A stretch of DNA of 64,000 nucleotides. Source: Petaurus breviceps papuanus (lineage: Eukaryota; Chordata; Mammalia; Diprotodontia; Petauridae). Numbering within the stretch: position 1 is the stretch's first letter; each line of letters starts with the position of its first letter. Under the pieces are notes generated by a model, which made no database searches, had not been told where the DNA came from, and saw only the letters and a list, made by a program, of their open reading frames with translations. Shown in pieces: positions 50,270 to 59,741 of this stretch. Both the position numbers and the translations under genes were made by a program. The DNA lies in the NCBI GenBank assembly GCA_028583685.1, contig JAMXIF010000048.1:24288667-24352666 (forward strand), given 5' to 3'.

Positions 50270-50880
50270 TGTAGAAAGAAGTTCACAAATTTGTTTAGCC
50301 TATTGCTGTCTTTAAAAAAATTATTCAGTGGCCCCCTGGAAATCTACTTTCTTTAATCCTTTAATGTGGTTTTTTTTGTCATTTCAAAAAAAACTGAAAT
50401 TTTTCTAAACAGCACATCTCAAATTTAATAATTTCTTGCAAATTTGTGGTGTTTTGCTGCATTGAAATTTTGATGATGCGGTATTTCATCATGTAATTAC
50501 ATAGCATATTGTAAACAAGTCATTACACACACATATTCCTGCCTATGCATGCCGAGCTAGACAACATGTGATATACCTGCCTGCCAACACTTGCTTGTTA
50601 AGACCTGTCAGTGGACTCAACCACTGATGGGTTCTAACTTGCATTTTGTGTGTTTATTTGGAAAATAAAGTAATCACTATGACTTTAACTCTGTTTCACA
50701 CCAGATGAAACATGTACAAATGGTTTTCAAAATTTTCTTCTCTTTTTTCTTGGGCTTCTACCACCCCCTTATTTTGATTTCAAAACCCTCCAGTTGTACC
50801 AGAGGCTGCTACTGCCTCCTCTGGATCATTCTAATGCCCTCAGGAAGTAGTATTGCCCACTTTGAGAACCTATGGCTCTG
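50270..50880. mobile_element. Candidate old DNA transposon remnant (hAT-like)
   Basis: GGCCCCCTGGAAATCTACTT, AAACTGAAATTTTTCTAAAC and the right part ending CCACTTTGAGAACCTATGG resemble mammalian hAT/MER internal and terminal wording. Ends are not clearly inverted, so the assignment is tentative. Confidence 0.38.
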
Positions 50881-51120
50881 AACAAAAATCTCCTCTCTAC
50901 TTAAATATTTCCAGTGACAAGGAATCTTCTTTCTCCTGAGTCAGCCCATTCTGTGGTTGAATGTTGTTAGGCAACTTTTGCCTTATATTGAGGTGGTGTT
51001 TTTCCCCCACTCTCTTTGTCTTCCACACACTTCTCTTATGGATGGTCTATGGGATGCTTAAGAGAAATAGAATTCTTAGTTCATATGACAATTCTTCAAA
51101 TACCAGAAGATACCTATCAT

Positions 51121-51162
<42 letters not shown>

Positions 51163-51545
51163 CATGCACCTGTACACACTTCTCTTCTCCAAGCCAAACA
51201 TTCTTGGTTCCTTCAACTGCCCCTTGCATTGCATGATTTCCAGTTCCTTCTCTTCTTTTAATTGCCCTCCTCTAGAGTCTAACTTACCTATGTCTTTCTT
51301 ACGATATGACATCCACAACTGAACACACAGCATTCCAAATGAAGTCTGACCAGGGCAAAGAACAATGGGACTGTTCCCTCCCTCATGCTGAACACGATAG
51401 CCTTCTGTTAATGCACAATGAAATACACTCATTTTTTGGCTGCCATGTCACACAATGGACTCAAATTGATGTCATGGTCATTAAAACTCCTCAGGAGTTC
51501 TCTAAGGTCCTGTCTAGCTATAATATTCTATGTCCTAAAAATCCA
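50880..51545 (-). mobile_element. CR1/L3 LINE with internal (CA) repeat
   Basis: Reverse wording: AGTGACAAGGAATCTTCTTT, AGTCAGCCCATTCTGTGGTT, ATTCTTCAAATACCAGAAGA, AATGAAGTCTGACCAGGGCA, TTTTGGCTGCCATGTCACAC, CAAATTGATGTCATGGTCAT. A CA run grew inside it at 51124-51160. Confidence 0.82.
51124..51160. repeat. (CA)18 microsatellite
   Basis: A pure CA run inside the CR1/L3 copy. Confidence 0.97.
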
Positions 51546-51630
51546 GTTTACTTCAGTCCCTTCAAGCTCTAACATTCTAAGCTATGAGTCCTTCCAATTT
51601 TAACATTCTATAATGTTTTGCTTCTAAGGT
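51540..51630. repeat. ~32-bp unit array, reversed
   Basis: CCCTTCAAGCTCTAACATTC, TAAGCTATGAGTCCTTCCAA and TTTTAACATTCTATAATG match the unit seen at 56749 in the other orientation. Confidence 0.65.
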
Positions 51631-51639
51631 GATCAAAGA

Positions 51640-52475
51640 AGGAATTATTTACAATACTATTATTTAAGGGATTAACTGCTTCTCAACATTCAACCTTCTC
51701 AAAACCAAATTTCTGGAAGAAAATCTAAAAGGTTCTTCTCAAAAATGAGGTGGGAGAGGGCCCATGTTATAATTGGCAACAGCAACAAATTACTCATCAG
51801 TATAAGGTAAATGAAAAAGCTGGGTAAATTGGTGCTAATATGCTAGGATTTTAAATGGTTTATCTATCACCTCAAGTTCTACTGGGCCAGGCCTGCTGGT
51901 AATATCCTTTTATTGCTCAGCATGTTTTTCCTTGGTTGTACTCCTGCTGTGAAGGACACTAGCTGGCTTGGGAAGCTTTCACACAGAATCCTTCCAGGTT
52001 TAAATATCACTGGGTGGAGCTGGTATCCCCAGCCTAGTCTCATCAGTTCTTGAGTGTGTGCACACACCAGGTCCCTCCTCAGTCTCTCCTGGAATTTGCT
52101 CTTCTACCCTTTCACTATACTTCCCAGAGCTCCCCTCCCCCTCCCTCCTTTAATCCTACTCAGCATCCCTCCCTCAGTCCCAGCTACCACTTTCCTTAAG
52201 GAATGGGTTTCATCTACCCCCAGTAAAAAATTCTTTGGACAATTTAGAGTCAGGGAGATGGAGAAATCCATATATGGATTTTGTATTCAAGATGTGGGTC
52301 TTCTTTATTCTGCTGCTGTGTGTAGACACTGTAGTGCTAAAGCCTGTCATTAATTAGGCATGTTTATTACCAGGGATTTAACAGAATTAGGATAGGGGTG
52401 GTAAGGTCTCTGGCCATTAAATGACCAAAGCTTAAGAGCATCCATCCTCTTTTCAGGTTATAAGATCAGGAAATT
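51640..52475. other. No feature recognised
   Basis: About 830 bp. The stretch 52330-52430 (GTCATTAATTAGGCATGTTT) carries one homeodomain-like word but too little to call. The 99-codon forward frame at 52054-52353 resembles no family. Confidence 0.35.
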
Positions 52476-52479
52476 ACAC

Positions 52480-52660
52480 TGAATTATAGATCTCAGAGCT
52501 AGAAAGGCCTTCAGAGGACAGTGAGGTAATATACCTTCCCAGTCAGGGCAAGAATCCCTACCACAGAATTCCTGATTGCAACCATTCTGAGTGGGACCCA
52601 TATAAATTTCTGTTACATAAACTGTAAGGGCTGCTAGGCAATCCCTTACCAACTCACTAT
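52480..52660 (-). mobile_element. CR1/L3 3' end fragment
   Basis: It contains GATCTCAGAGCTAGAAAGGC, CTTCAGAGGACAGTGAGGTA and GGCAAGAATCCCTACCACAG. Confidence 0.55.
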
Positions 52661-52669
52661 CCCACTCTC

Positions 52670-53622
52670 TACAGTGGCTCTTCCTTTTCATCCCTCCTTA
52701 AACCTCCCATGATTCCCTCTGTCTCTGCTCCCTCATCTAAGAACCTTGTCTTATATTTTACCAAAAAAATAGATTGAGCTCTTTCTTCCTCACCTCACAT
52801 CACTCAGTTGCTTTCTGCCACTATGTGGGTCATAAGAAATGTAAGAGGAATAAATTTAGAGACATCTTCACTCCAAATGTTCATGTTGACTATTTGTGCC
52901 CAACATGAGGTAGAGCATTCCAAACTCATATTGGTCTGACCAGCCACAGTTAGATATGCTGTACTTTAATTCCAATATAGTGACATTATTTTCATCCTCT
53001 TCAAGAATGAAGGCCATGATAAAAGTCTCCTTACTCTTTACCAAGGCTAACACCTCTACTTGTTCAAGCAATGTCATTCTGTTCCATCTCCTCTGAAAAC
53101 TTGCCCCCTCTGTCATTTCCAGTCTTTCATTTATTTATTTATTTTTGGAGGGCAATTGGGTTTAAGTAACTTGCCCAAGGTCACATGGCTAGGTTTTTTT
53201 GTTTGTGTGTGTTAAGTGCCTGAGGCTGGATCCGAACTCAGGTCCTCCTGACTGCAGGGCCAGCTCTCTACTCACTGCACCACCTAGCTGCCCCTTAGTC
53301 TTTCATTTATTTTCCTCATCTACTGTCTCATTTCCTACATCCTACAAACACACCCATATCACCCCTATCCTTAAAAAAAAACTTCACTAATACTTCCATC
53401 CCTACTATTGTCCTATATATCTTCTACCCTTGGTGGACAAACTTCTTGAAAAGGCTGTATCTATAATAGGTTCCTCAATTTTCTCTCCTCTCACTCACTT
53501 CTTAAACCCTTATAATCTGGCTTCCAGTCTCATCATTCAACCCAAACTGCTCTCTCCAGAGTTACCAAAGATCTTCTAATTGACAAACCCATTAGCCTTT
53601 TATTCAAACCTTACTGACTGAC
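52670..53622 (+). mobile_element. L2 LINE, RT-coding segment, split by a SINE
   Basis: Left part: GATTCCCTCTGTCTCTGCTC, TCATCTAAGAACCTTGTCTT. Right part at 53403-53459 reads YYCPIY then LLPLVDKLLEKAV. It fits the NYRPISLLP...KLLEKAV segment of L2-group reverse transcriptases, followed by wording for the GFRPHHSTETAL block (AATCTGGCTTCCAGTCTCAT, CTCTCCAGAGTTACCAAAGA). Several stops and shifts show it is dead. Confidence 0.78.
53121..53312 (-). mobile_element. Short SINE (WSINE1-like) in L2, with target-site duplication
   Basis: The body is 53146-53296 in reverse (GGCAATTGGGTTTAAGTAAC, GCACCACCTAGCTGCCCC). AGTCTTTCATTTATTT repeats exactly at 53121-53136 and 53297-53312. It is a young insertion, given the perfect 16-bp duplication. 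Confidence 0.93.
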
Positions 53623-53624
53623 TA

Positions 53625-54345
53625 GTTATTCATTTTCCACATAAAAACCTCCAATCATGAGAAACTCACTCCCTACCAAGGTAACCCATTCCTCCTTTGG
53701 GCTTCCCTACTTTGATTCAGTTCAATTCAACAGTTGTTTATTAATGCCCCTTCAGGATGCACTCTAACTTGTCAATGTCTCCTAAGTTGTAGCACCCAGA
53801 ACTGAATAGAGCCTTCCAGGTGAGATCTGAATCTGACCCAAAAAGAGGATAATGAGGCCGTCTTTTCCCATACTGTGAACACTTCTGTGGCATTAAAGGT
53901 AGCATTAAATTTTTTGGCTTCCATGGCACTCTGTTGTTTTATACTGAACTTGTCATCCATGAAAGCTCCAGCACTCTTTCAGATAGGCTGTTCTCTAATC
54001 ACACCTCTCCCATCTCCTGTAATTGAGCAGTTGTGGTAGTGGTTTTAAACAGAAGTATAAATGTCTTTGGATTCAGTCCTTTGTTCTAACTTGTTGAGAT
54101 TTGTATGTTTTCTGACTGTCTTCCAGTGTGTTAGTGATCTCTCCTACTTGTGTGCCATCTGCAAATTTGATAAGCACGATTCCCATGTCTTCTTCCAAGT
54201 CATTAATAAAAATGTTGGAAAGTACAGGACCAAGGACAAAGCCCTGGGGCATTCCTCTAGAGACTTCCCTCAAATAGATAGTAATCATTTTTTCCTTAGA
54301 TCTGGTCATTCAACCAGTTCTGACTATACTATCATCTAAACCATA
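53625..54345 (-). mobile_element. CR1/L3 LINE with readable RT core
   Basis: The reverse frame 54073-54309 reads GMPQGFVLGPVL, then SNIFINDLEED and IKFADGTQVGE. This corresponds to the RT blocks GVPQGSVLGPLL, FNIFINDL and FADD of the CR1 group. The catalytic motif at 54154-54165 reads FADG, so a catalytic aspartate is lost. The 3'-end part continues to 53625 (GCATTAAATTTTTTGGCTTC, AATCATGAGAAACTCACTCC). Confidence 0.88.
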
Positions 54346-54446
54346 TCCCTTCATATTACCCAAAAGGATAATGAGAGACTTTGCCAGATACTTTGAGGAA
54401 ATATAGTTATAATCTGTATATATGCATTCTCCTGATCTAGTAACCT

Positions 54447-54450
<4 letters not shown>

Positions 54451-54494
<44 letters not shown>

Positions 54495-54614
54495 AGAAAG
54501 GAAGGAAGGGAGTGAAGGAGGGAAGGAAGGAAGGAAGGAAGGAAGGAAGGAAGGAAGGAAGGAAGGAAGGAAGGAAGGAAGGAAGGAAGGAAGGAAGGAA
54601 GGAAGGAAGGAAGA
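54451..54614. repeat. (GA)20 plus (GGAA)n microsatellite
   Basis: A pure GA run at 54451-54490, then GGAA units to 54614. Frames of Arg/Glu, and of Pro/Ser/Phe/Leu on the reverse, are artefacts. Confidence 0.97.
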
Positions 54615-54689
54615 TTATTTCAGCATGAGTTATTTTTGATGAGTCTGTGGGAACTCTCACCATACCCCCAAATATCACTGCCATCTAAA

Positions 54690-54905
54690 TGTCTCCCTCT
54701 TTTATACTTTTTCCCTTTCTTGGTCCCAAGTCAACCATGGTTTCATCAAGGTGCTTAACAGATATTTGATGAATAAGTGAATGAATTAATCAAAAATGTA
54801 GTTTCTCCTCCTGCCAGACTAAAAGCTCCACAAGAAGAAAGTCCAAGTCTCTGCACATAGTAGATCCTTGGTAAATGTCTGTTGAGTTCTTGAACTTGAT
54901 TTAAG
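54690..54905 (+). mobile_element. L2 3' end
   Basis: It contains CCTGCCAGACTAAAAGCTCC, CTGCACATAGTAGATCCTTG and GTAAATGTCTGTTGAGTTC. Upstream GATATTTGATGAATAAGTGA may be a second small tail. Confidence 0.68.
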
Positions 54906-54909
54906 ATAA

Positions 54910-55235
54910 TGCAGAAATAAATCATCAAGATGGAAAGGTCATTTCACACATCCCCTTGCCTCCAAACAACCTGAGGAAATGGGTTGGGAGGGGAGGGTCT
55001 CTTAAATTTGGAAGGTGGTCCAGGTGACTTTCCTTAATGATGATGCTCAGAAATATCTATTGTTTCTCAGACAGTGCACAGAAGAACACAAAGAGGCATT
55101 TCCTGAAGGAGATCACCACTTTAGAGCTGTTGCCACCCAGGGGCATGGACCCAGGCATTAAGGATGACATGGACTTGGACTGAGCCCCAGAGACAGAAAA
55201 ATGGCCCTGATTCTGATTACATAGCCCTGGGCTTG
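54910..55235. other. No feature recognised
   Basis: Complex sequence leading into the candidate element below. Confidence 0.3.
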
Positions 55236-55239
55236 GCAT

Positions 55240-55632
55240 TATTTCACAGCCGAGGTAACTTTTTCTGTCCCTTGGGTAATATTGTTTTTTACAGCAATTG
55301 CCGGGTGCTATTCATTTTATTACACTTTCTGCTTTTATTTTTGTTGTTGATGCATAAGCAATGTGGTCAATTCCGTTTTACGTGCGCCATCGTTTCAGAT
55401 TCATAACCAGCTCCGCAGAGTAAATGTGACTCAGAGCGGTTACGTGCTAAAGTGTTTGGCTAATAAAATGCATAAAACTCAAATAGGAAAATCAATGCCT
55501 TTGTTAATAATATTTTGCCATCTTTTACACATTTTGCAATGCATGGTGGCTGCTCAATGCAGCTCCTGCTCAGGCAGGAATAGGAATCCGGAAAAACCAT
55601 CTTTTCCAGAAGCCAACAAAGCTGTCCTGGAC
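55240..55632. promoter_or_regulatory. Strong candidate conserved developmental enhancer
   Basis: Nearly 400 bp free of repeat wording, with motif words close together: GGGTAATATTGTTTTTTACA, GCAATTGCCGGGTGC, TATTCATTTTATTACACTTT, GATGCATAAGCAATGTGG, TTCCGTTTTACGTGCGCCAT, AGTAAATGTGACTCAGAGCG, GGTTACGTGCTAAAGTG, TTGGCTAATAAAATGCATAA, ATTTTGCAATGCATGGTGG. The mix of A/T homeodomain and HOX-like words (TTTTATTAC, AATAAAATG) with intact CpGs is unlike the rest of the window. No exon signal is seen. Confidence 0.55.
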
Positions 55633-55639
55633 AGCTGTA

Positions 55640-55726
55640 ATCTGTAATGTCAGAGAATGTCAGATCTAGAAGAGATCTTGGACCAGAAAACATTAGAGCT
55701 GAAGGGACCTTGGAACACAGAATGTC
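55640..55726. repeat. ~32-bp unit array
   Basis: GAGAATGTCAGATCTAGAAG, AAACATTAGAGCTGAAGGGA and CCTTGGAACACAGAATGTCC are the same unit as 56749-56877. Confidence 0.68.
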
Positions 55727-56575
55727 CAGAGGGCAATTTGAAACTATGCACAAAGTTTATAAAACTTCATGCCCAGCAATACCACTCCTAGGTCCATATT
55801 CCAAAGACATCAAAAAGAAGGGGAAAGGACCAATTTGTACAAAAATATATCAGCTTTTTTGTGGTAGCTAAGAATTGGAAATAGAAGGCATGCCCATCAG
55901 TTGGGGAATGGCTAAACAAACTGTGGTGCATGATTATAATGGAATACCATTGTGCTATAAGAAATGACAAGTAGGGGGTGGCTAGGTGGTGCAGTGAGTA
56001 GAGCATGGGCCCTGGAGTCAGTTGGACCTGAGTTCAAATCCGGCCTCAGACACTTAACACTTACTAGCCATGTGACCATGGATAAGTCACTTAACCCCAG
56101 TTGTCCTGCCTTCCCCCCTCCAAAAAGCAAAAAAAGAAAAGAAATGATAAGTAGGATGGGTTCAGAAAAACCTGGAAAGACTTAAGTGAACTGATGCAAA
56201 GTGAAGTGAACAGAACTAGGAGAACATTGTAGGCAGTAACAACAATATTGTTTGATGAATAACTATGAATGACTTAGCTATTCTCAGCAATACAATAATC
56301 CAAAACAACACCAAGGATTAATGATGAAGCATACTATCTGCCTCCAGAGAAAGAACTGATATTGTTTGAATACAGACTGGAACCTGTTATTTTTCACTTC
56401 CTTTCTTTCATTTTTTCCTTTATTCAAGTCTTCTTGAACAAAATGACTAAGATGTTTTACATAATTGCATGTGTATAACCTATATCAGATTGCTTACCAT
56501 CTCAGGGAGGGAGGAACAATGAGAGGGAGGGAAGGATAGAATTTGGAACTCAAAACTTTAAATACAAAACAAAAA
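55727..56575 (+). mobile_element. 5'-truncated L1 LINE: ORF2 end and 3' UTR
   Basis: GCCCAGCAATACCACTCCTA, GGTAGCTAAGAATTGGAAAT, GCCCATCAGTTGGGGAATGG and GGAATACCATTGTGCTATAA correspond to the last part of L1 ORF2. A 3' UTR follows (ACAGAACTAGGAGAACATTG, ATTGCATGTGTATAACCTAT, CAAAACTTTAAATACAAAAC). Typical 5' truncation. One SINE is inserted inside and one at the tail. Confidence 0.85.
55960..56154 (+). mobile_element. Short SINE (WSINE1-like) inside L1, with target-site duplication
   Basis: The body is 55975-56139: GGTGGCTAGGTGGTGCAGTG, GAGTTCAAATCCGGCCTCAG, AACACTTACTAGCCATGTGA, then an A-rich tail. AGAAATGACAAGTAG (55960-55974) and AGAAATGATAAGTAG (56140-56154) flank it. Confidence 0.95.
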
Positions 56576-56748
56576 CCATTTGTTTAAAGCAATTGGGGTT
56601 AAGTAACTTGCCCAAGGTTACAAGGCCAGTTTTTTTGTGTGAGTGTTAAGTATCCGAGGCCAGAACCAATCCCAGGTCCTCCCAACTCCTGGGCCGGCAC
56701 TCTTACTCACTGTGACACCTAGCCACCCCAAAAACATTTTTTTTAAAG
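56571..56748 (-). mobile_element. Short SINE (WSINE1-like) at L1 tail
   Basis: The body is 56590-56729 in reverse (CAATTGGGGTTAAGTAACTT, CTGTGACACCTAGCCACCCC). AAAAACCATTTGTTTAAAG and AAAAACATTTTTTTTAAAG flank it as an imperfect 19-bp duplication. Confidence 0.88.
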
Positions 56749-56980
56749 AACATAGAATGTTAGAGTTGGAGGGACCTTAGATCAAAGAATATTAGAGTTG
56801 GAGGGACCTTAGAACATAGAATGTTAAAGCTAGAAGGAGCCTTAGAACATAGAATGCTAGAACTGAAAGGAACTTTCAAAATTATCTGTTCAAACCTCTT
56901 TGTCCCATTTTACAGATGGGAAAGCCGAAACACAGAGAAGGAAATTGGAATGCTTAGAGACCCAAAAGGAGTAGAATGGT
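56749..56980 (-). mobile_element. MIR-type SINE headed by four ~32-bp units
   Basis: The units are 56749-56780, 56781-56812, 56813-56845 and 56846-56877, of the type CATAGAATGTTAGAGTTGG + AGGGACCTTAG. The reversed MIR body follows (CCCATTTTACAGATGGGAAA). Confidence 0.85.
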
Positions 56981-56984
56981 AGAG

Positions 56985-57340
56985 GCAAAAGTGAAATCTG
57001 GGCTTCCTGATTGTTTCTCCATGGTTCTCTCTGTTTTTAAAGGTCCTTGTGGCCGAGATGGGGTTAAGGAACTGCTGAGTGGCCTGATGGGCACTCCCTG
57101 TGCTTCTGAGAGAGCCTCTTCTAATCCTCTGTCATCATGTCCCATTCCCACTGTACCCCTCCCCCATCCACCTGAAAGCCCAGACTCTTCAGCCTGGTAT
57201 AAATAAAGCCCCAGGGGCTCTGGGAGTTAACATGGTTCATGAAATTTTACCCACAACAGGTTCTCTTGGAAGGGGAGAGTAATCATATTAAGGTGAACAA
57301 TCAAGGGAGGAAATACAAAAATCAGAAAGAAAAGGGTGAA
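56985..57340. other. No feature recognised
   Basis: Complex sequence. Overlapping forward frames (60-77 codons) carry no recognisable domain. Confidence 0.35.
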
Positions 57341-57341
57341 A

Positions 57342-57342
<1 letters not shown>

Positions 57343-57374
<32 letters not shown>
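57343..57374. repeat. (CA)16 microsatellite
   Basis: A pure CA run. Confidence 0.97.
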
Positions 57375-57376
<2 letters not shown>

Positions 57377-57474
57377 CAAACAAAAGATGCAGCCAGAAAG
57401 AAATGCTTTTTCTTTGTTACTTTTTCAAAACCACACAGTGTTAACAGCCTCTTGGAAAATTTTCCTCATTAACA

Positions 57475-57720
57475 CCTAGTGCTCAGGGGAGAGCCCGCAG
57501 ACGAATACTCGCCTTATTGCATATAACCCCAAACCCTCCAGGACCCAAGCGCTGGGGCAGACGAGACTAATGACTCGGAATTGCTCCTCTGGGCCTCCGG
57601 GTGGAGTGACGTGGTGAGGCTGTACGCCTTGTTTTATTATGAGGAAGGAGATTATGGGAAATCACAGCTGCCTCATTGTCATTGAGAGGGAAATGACCCA
57701 GAGTGGCCTCAGCACATCCC
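57475..57720. promoter_or_regulatory. Candidate conserved non-coding element with CpGs
   Basis: Repeat-free. It has CpG words at CCCGCAGACGAATACTCGCC, AAGCGCTGGGGCAGACGAGA, ATGACTCGGAATTGC, CCTCCGGGTGGAGTGACGTGG (GTGACGT is CRE-like) and TGTACGCC. Beside them are AT words TTATTGCATATAACC, GACTAATGACTC and TTGTTTTATTATGAGG. Confidence 0.45.
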
Positions 57721-57724
57721 TAGC

Positions 57725-57888
57725 CCTGGACACTGGGGTCTGACTGTGGCCCCATCTCTATCTCCAAGCCTTCAATCTGGTCATTGGAAACAGATGTTGC
57801 TACCTAAACCCATTCCCAGGACTTGTTACTAGAATTAAAGTCTGAGCTCCTAACCTATTTACCAGAACCAAACTTGTAAGTCCAATTT
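57725..57888. other. No feature recognised
   Basis: Complex sequence between the candidate element and a MIR. Confidence 0.3.
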
Positions 57889-57889
57889 C

Positions 57890-58105
57890 TATGGCAACAA
57901 TGTACACCTTGCAAAGCACTCTTCATTATACCACCTGGAAGTGAGTAGTGAAAGTATTTTTGTCCCCATTTTACAGATAGGGAGAATGAGGTCAGGCTAA
58001 GAGATTTGCTCAGGTTCACGTGGCTGGTGAGTCCCAAAGCTGGGATTCAAACCCAGGTCTCCTGGCCCCAATTCCTGTGTTCTTTTTCTACTGCCCTGTC
58101 CCCAA
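57890..58105 (-). mobile_element. MIR-type SINE
   Basis: It contains ACACCTTGCAAAGCACTCTT, CCCCATTTTACAGATAGGGA, GCTGGGATTCAAACCCAGGT and CTTTTTCTACTGCCCTG. Confidence 0.82.
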
Positions 58106-58204
58106 GCCCCAAAGCCTGTTTGACATGCTAAAACGCAACCTCTCTATTCTCATTCCCACCCTCTAGCCCTGACCCTTAGGACCGATGCTGACACTTCTTT
58201 ACAC

Positions 58205-58615
58205 CCAACACAGAATACCAGGGCTAGAAGAGACACAGAGCAAAGACTATTAGAAGTGGAAAAAGGGAGTCTTAGGGGACATCCAGGGCTCAATCTTTTT
58301 CTTTTTCTTTTCTTCTTTTTTTTGTCACAAATTCCTTTGGCAGTCTGTTGAAATCTATGTCCCTTTCTCAGAAGAAATGTCTTTAAATACACAAGATTGA
58401 AAGGAAACTAATTATATTTAAGTGCCATTACCAAAAGGAAAATTCTAAGTTAGGGTTAAGGCCAAGAACCTCTGATCTAGTTCAACCTCTTCATTTTATA
58501 GATGGGGAAAGAGGACCAGAGAGGGAAAGAATTTGCCCAAGGTCACACTGCTAATAAATGACAGATCTGAGACCTGGGTCTTTTGACTACAAGTCTAGTT
58601 CTGTTTTACCTGCAT
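58205..58615 (-). mobile_element. MIR-type SINE split by an older-type DNA element
   Basis: Left: AATACCAGGGCTAGAAGAGA, with an additional ~32-bp-like unit. Right from 58478: TAGTTCAACCTCTTCATTTT, AATTTGCCCAAGGTCACACT, TTTTGACTACAAGTCTAGTT. Confidence 0.7.
58310..58478. mobile_element. MER-type (probably hAT) DNA element in MIR
   Basis: TTTTTTTGTCACAAATTCCT, TTGGCAGTCTGTTGAAATCT, TTTCTCAGAAGAAATGTCTT and the end GGCCAAGAACCTCTG match a common mammalian MER-type repeat whose terminus reads CAGAGGTTCTTAACC. Confidence 0.6.
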
Positions 58616-58619
58616 CCAT

Positions 58620-58900
58620 TTGCTACCCAACACACTGCTGCCCTTCTCCCCACCCCCCCTACCCTTGGTGGTCTAGGTTCAAGGGTGCCCTCCTCCAACA
58701 CCTGCTGACCATGGTAGGAAAGTCCCCAATCAAATGAGGTGCTTAAAACAGAGCTGGGAACAGAGTCCCCCAGAATGGTAATAATATACATAAAAGCACA
58801 TTGCTTAGCACCATTGAGGTTCTGAAATGTCTTATGGTCTACAAGATGGTTGTTACTGGGTAATTAATTGTTCTTCTATCCTTGGCTTGTTGCCTATAGG
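58620..58900. other. No feature recognised
   Basis: Complex sequence. A short C-run lies at 58651-58659. Confidence 0.3.
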
Positions 58901-58904
58901 ACAA

Positions 58905-59250
58905 GATGCCAACTTCTGATCCTGGCATTAATGTCCTTCCAAAGTCTGGCTCCAGCTTGATCTTCCCAACCTTACAGTCTCATGCTACTCCTTACTACAG
59001 ACAAAATGAACCTCCACTCTCCAACCTTGTTCTGCCCCCTCTTGCATTTGGTCAGGCAGGCTCCCTCCCCACTTCAAACTGTACCTGTTGAAATTCCTCC
59101 CATCCTTCAAGACTAAACTCAGGTGCCACCACCTCCAAGAAGACTTCCAAGATTTTCCAGGAGTCAGAAGGGATCCTTGCACTTCTCATCCCTTCCATGC
59201 ATTGAATCATTTCCTTGCTTGTGCCATAGTTCTTTATTCGTTTGACTTAT
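58905..59250 (+). mobile_element. L2 3' end
   Basis: It contains CAACCTTACAGTCTCATGCT, CCTCCCATCCTTCAAGACTA, AACTCAGGTGCCACCACCTC and CAAGAAGACTTCCAAGA. The 61- and 86-codon frames here are within the LINE. The terminal part resumes at 59505-59645 (GATTGTAGGGTCTTGGAAGG, CCTAATAAATATTTGTTGAA) after an intervening MIR. Confidence 0.78.
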
Positions 59251-59254
59251 GCTA

Positions 59255-59500
59255 TAGAGGGGCTGAGGAAAGAACAATGGATAGAACAAAAGTCAGAAAA
59301 AAACTGATTTCAAAAGCTAAATGCGGTTACATAGCTAGGAAACCCTAGACAAGTCATTTCTCTCCTCTTGGCCTCACTTTCTTCACTTATTTAGTGCAAA
59401 TAATAATGCTTCCATTATGCAAGGAACGGCATTGCTGGGAACAAAATTGGTAAGCAGCAGCAGTAGTAGTAGTAGTAGTCATAATGAAGCTGTAGAAATG
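59255..59500 (+). mobile_element. MIR-type SINE inside L2
   Basis: It contains AGAAAAAAACTGATTTCAAA, CCCTAGACAAGTCATTTCTC and CTTGGCCTCACTTTCTTCAC, then a short (AGT)n at 59465-59480. Confidence 0.65.
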
Positions 59501-59741
59501 GGAGTTTTATAATCTACCTAATAGATTGTAGGGTCTTGGAAGGCAAGTGCTGCATTGGTTTTTTATCTTCATGTCCTCAGCTCTGAGCATAAGTCCCTGC
59601 TCAAAGTAAGTGCCTAATAAATATTTGTTGAATTGTCTTAAATGCCAGTTGATTGAACTGAACTGAACAACAGTATGGCATAGTGGGTAGAGTGCTGAGC
59701 TGGGAATCAGGGAAACCTAGCTTCAAATCCTACAACTGTAA

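Noticed and set aside
54310-54684. 124-codon reverse frame with Phe/Leu/Pro/Ser repeats
   Set aside because: It translates the GGAA/GA microsatellite at 54451-54614. No gene family fits.
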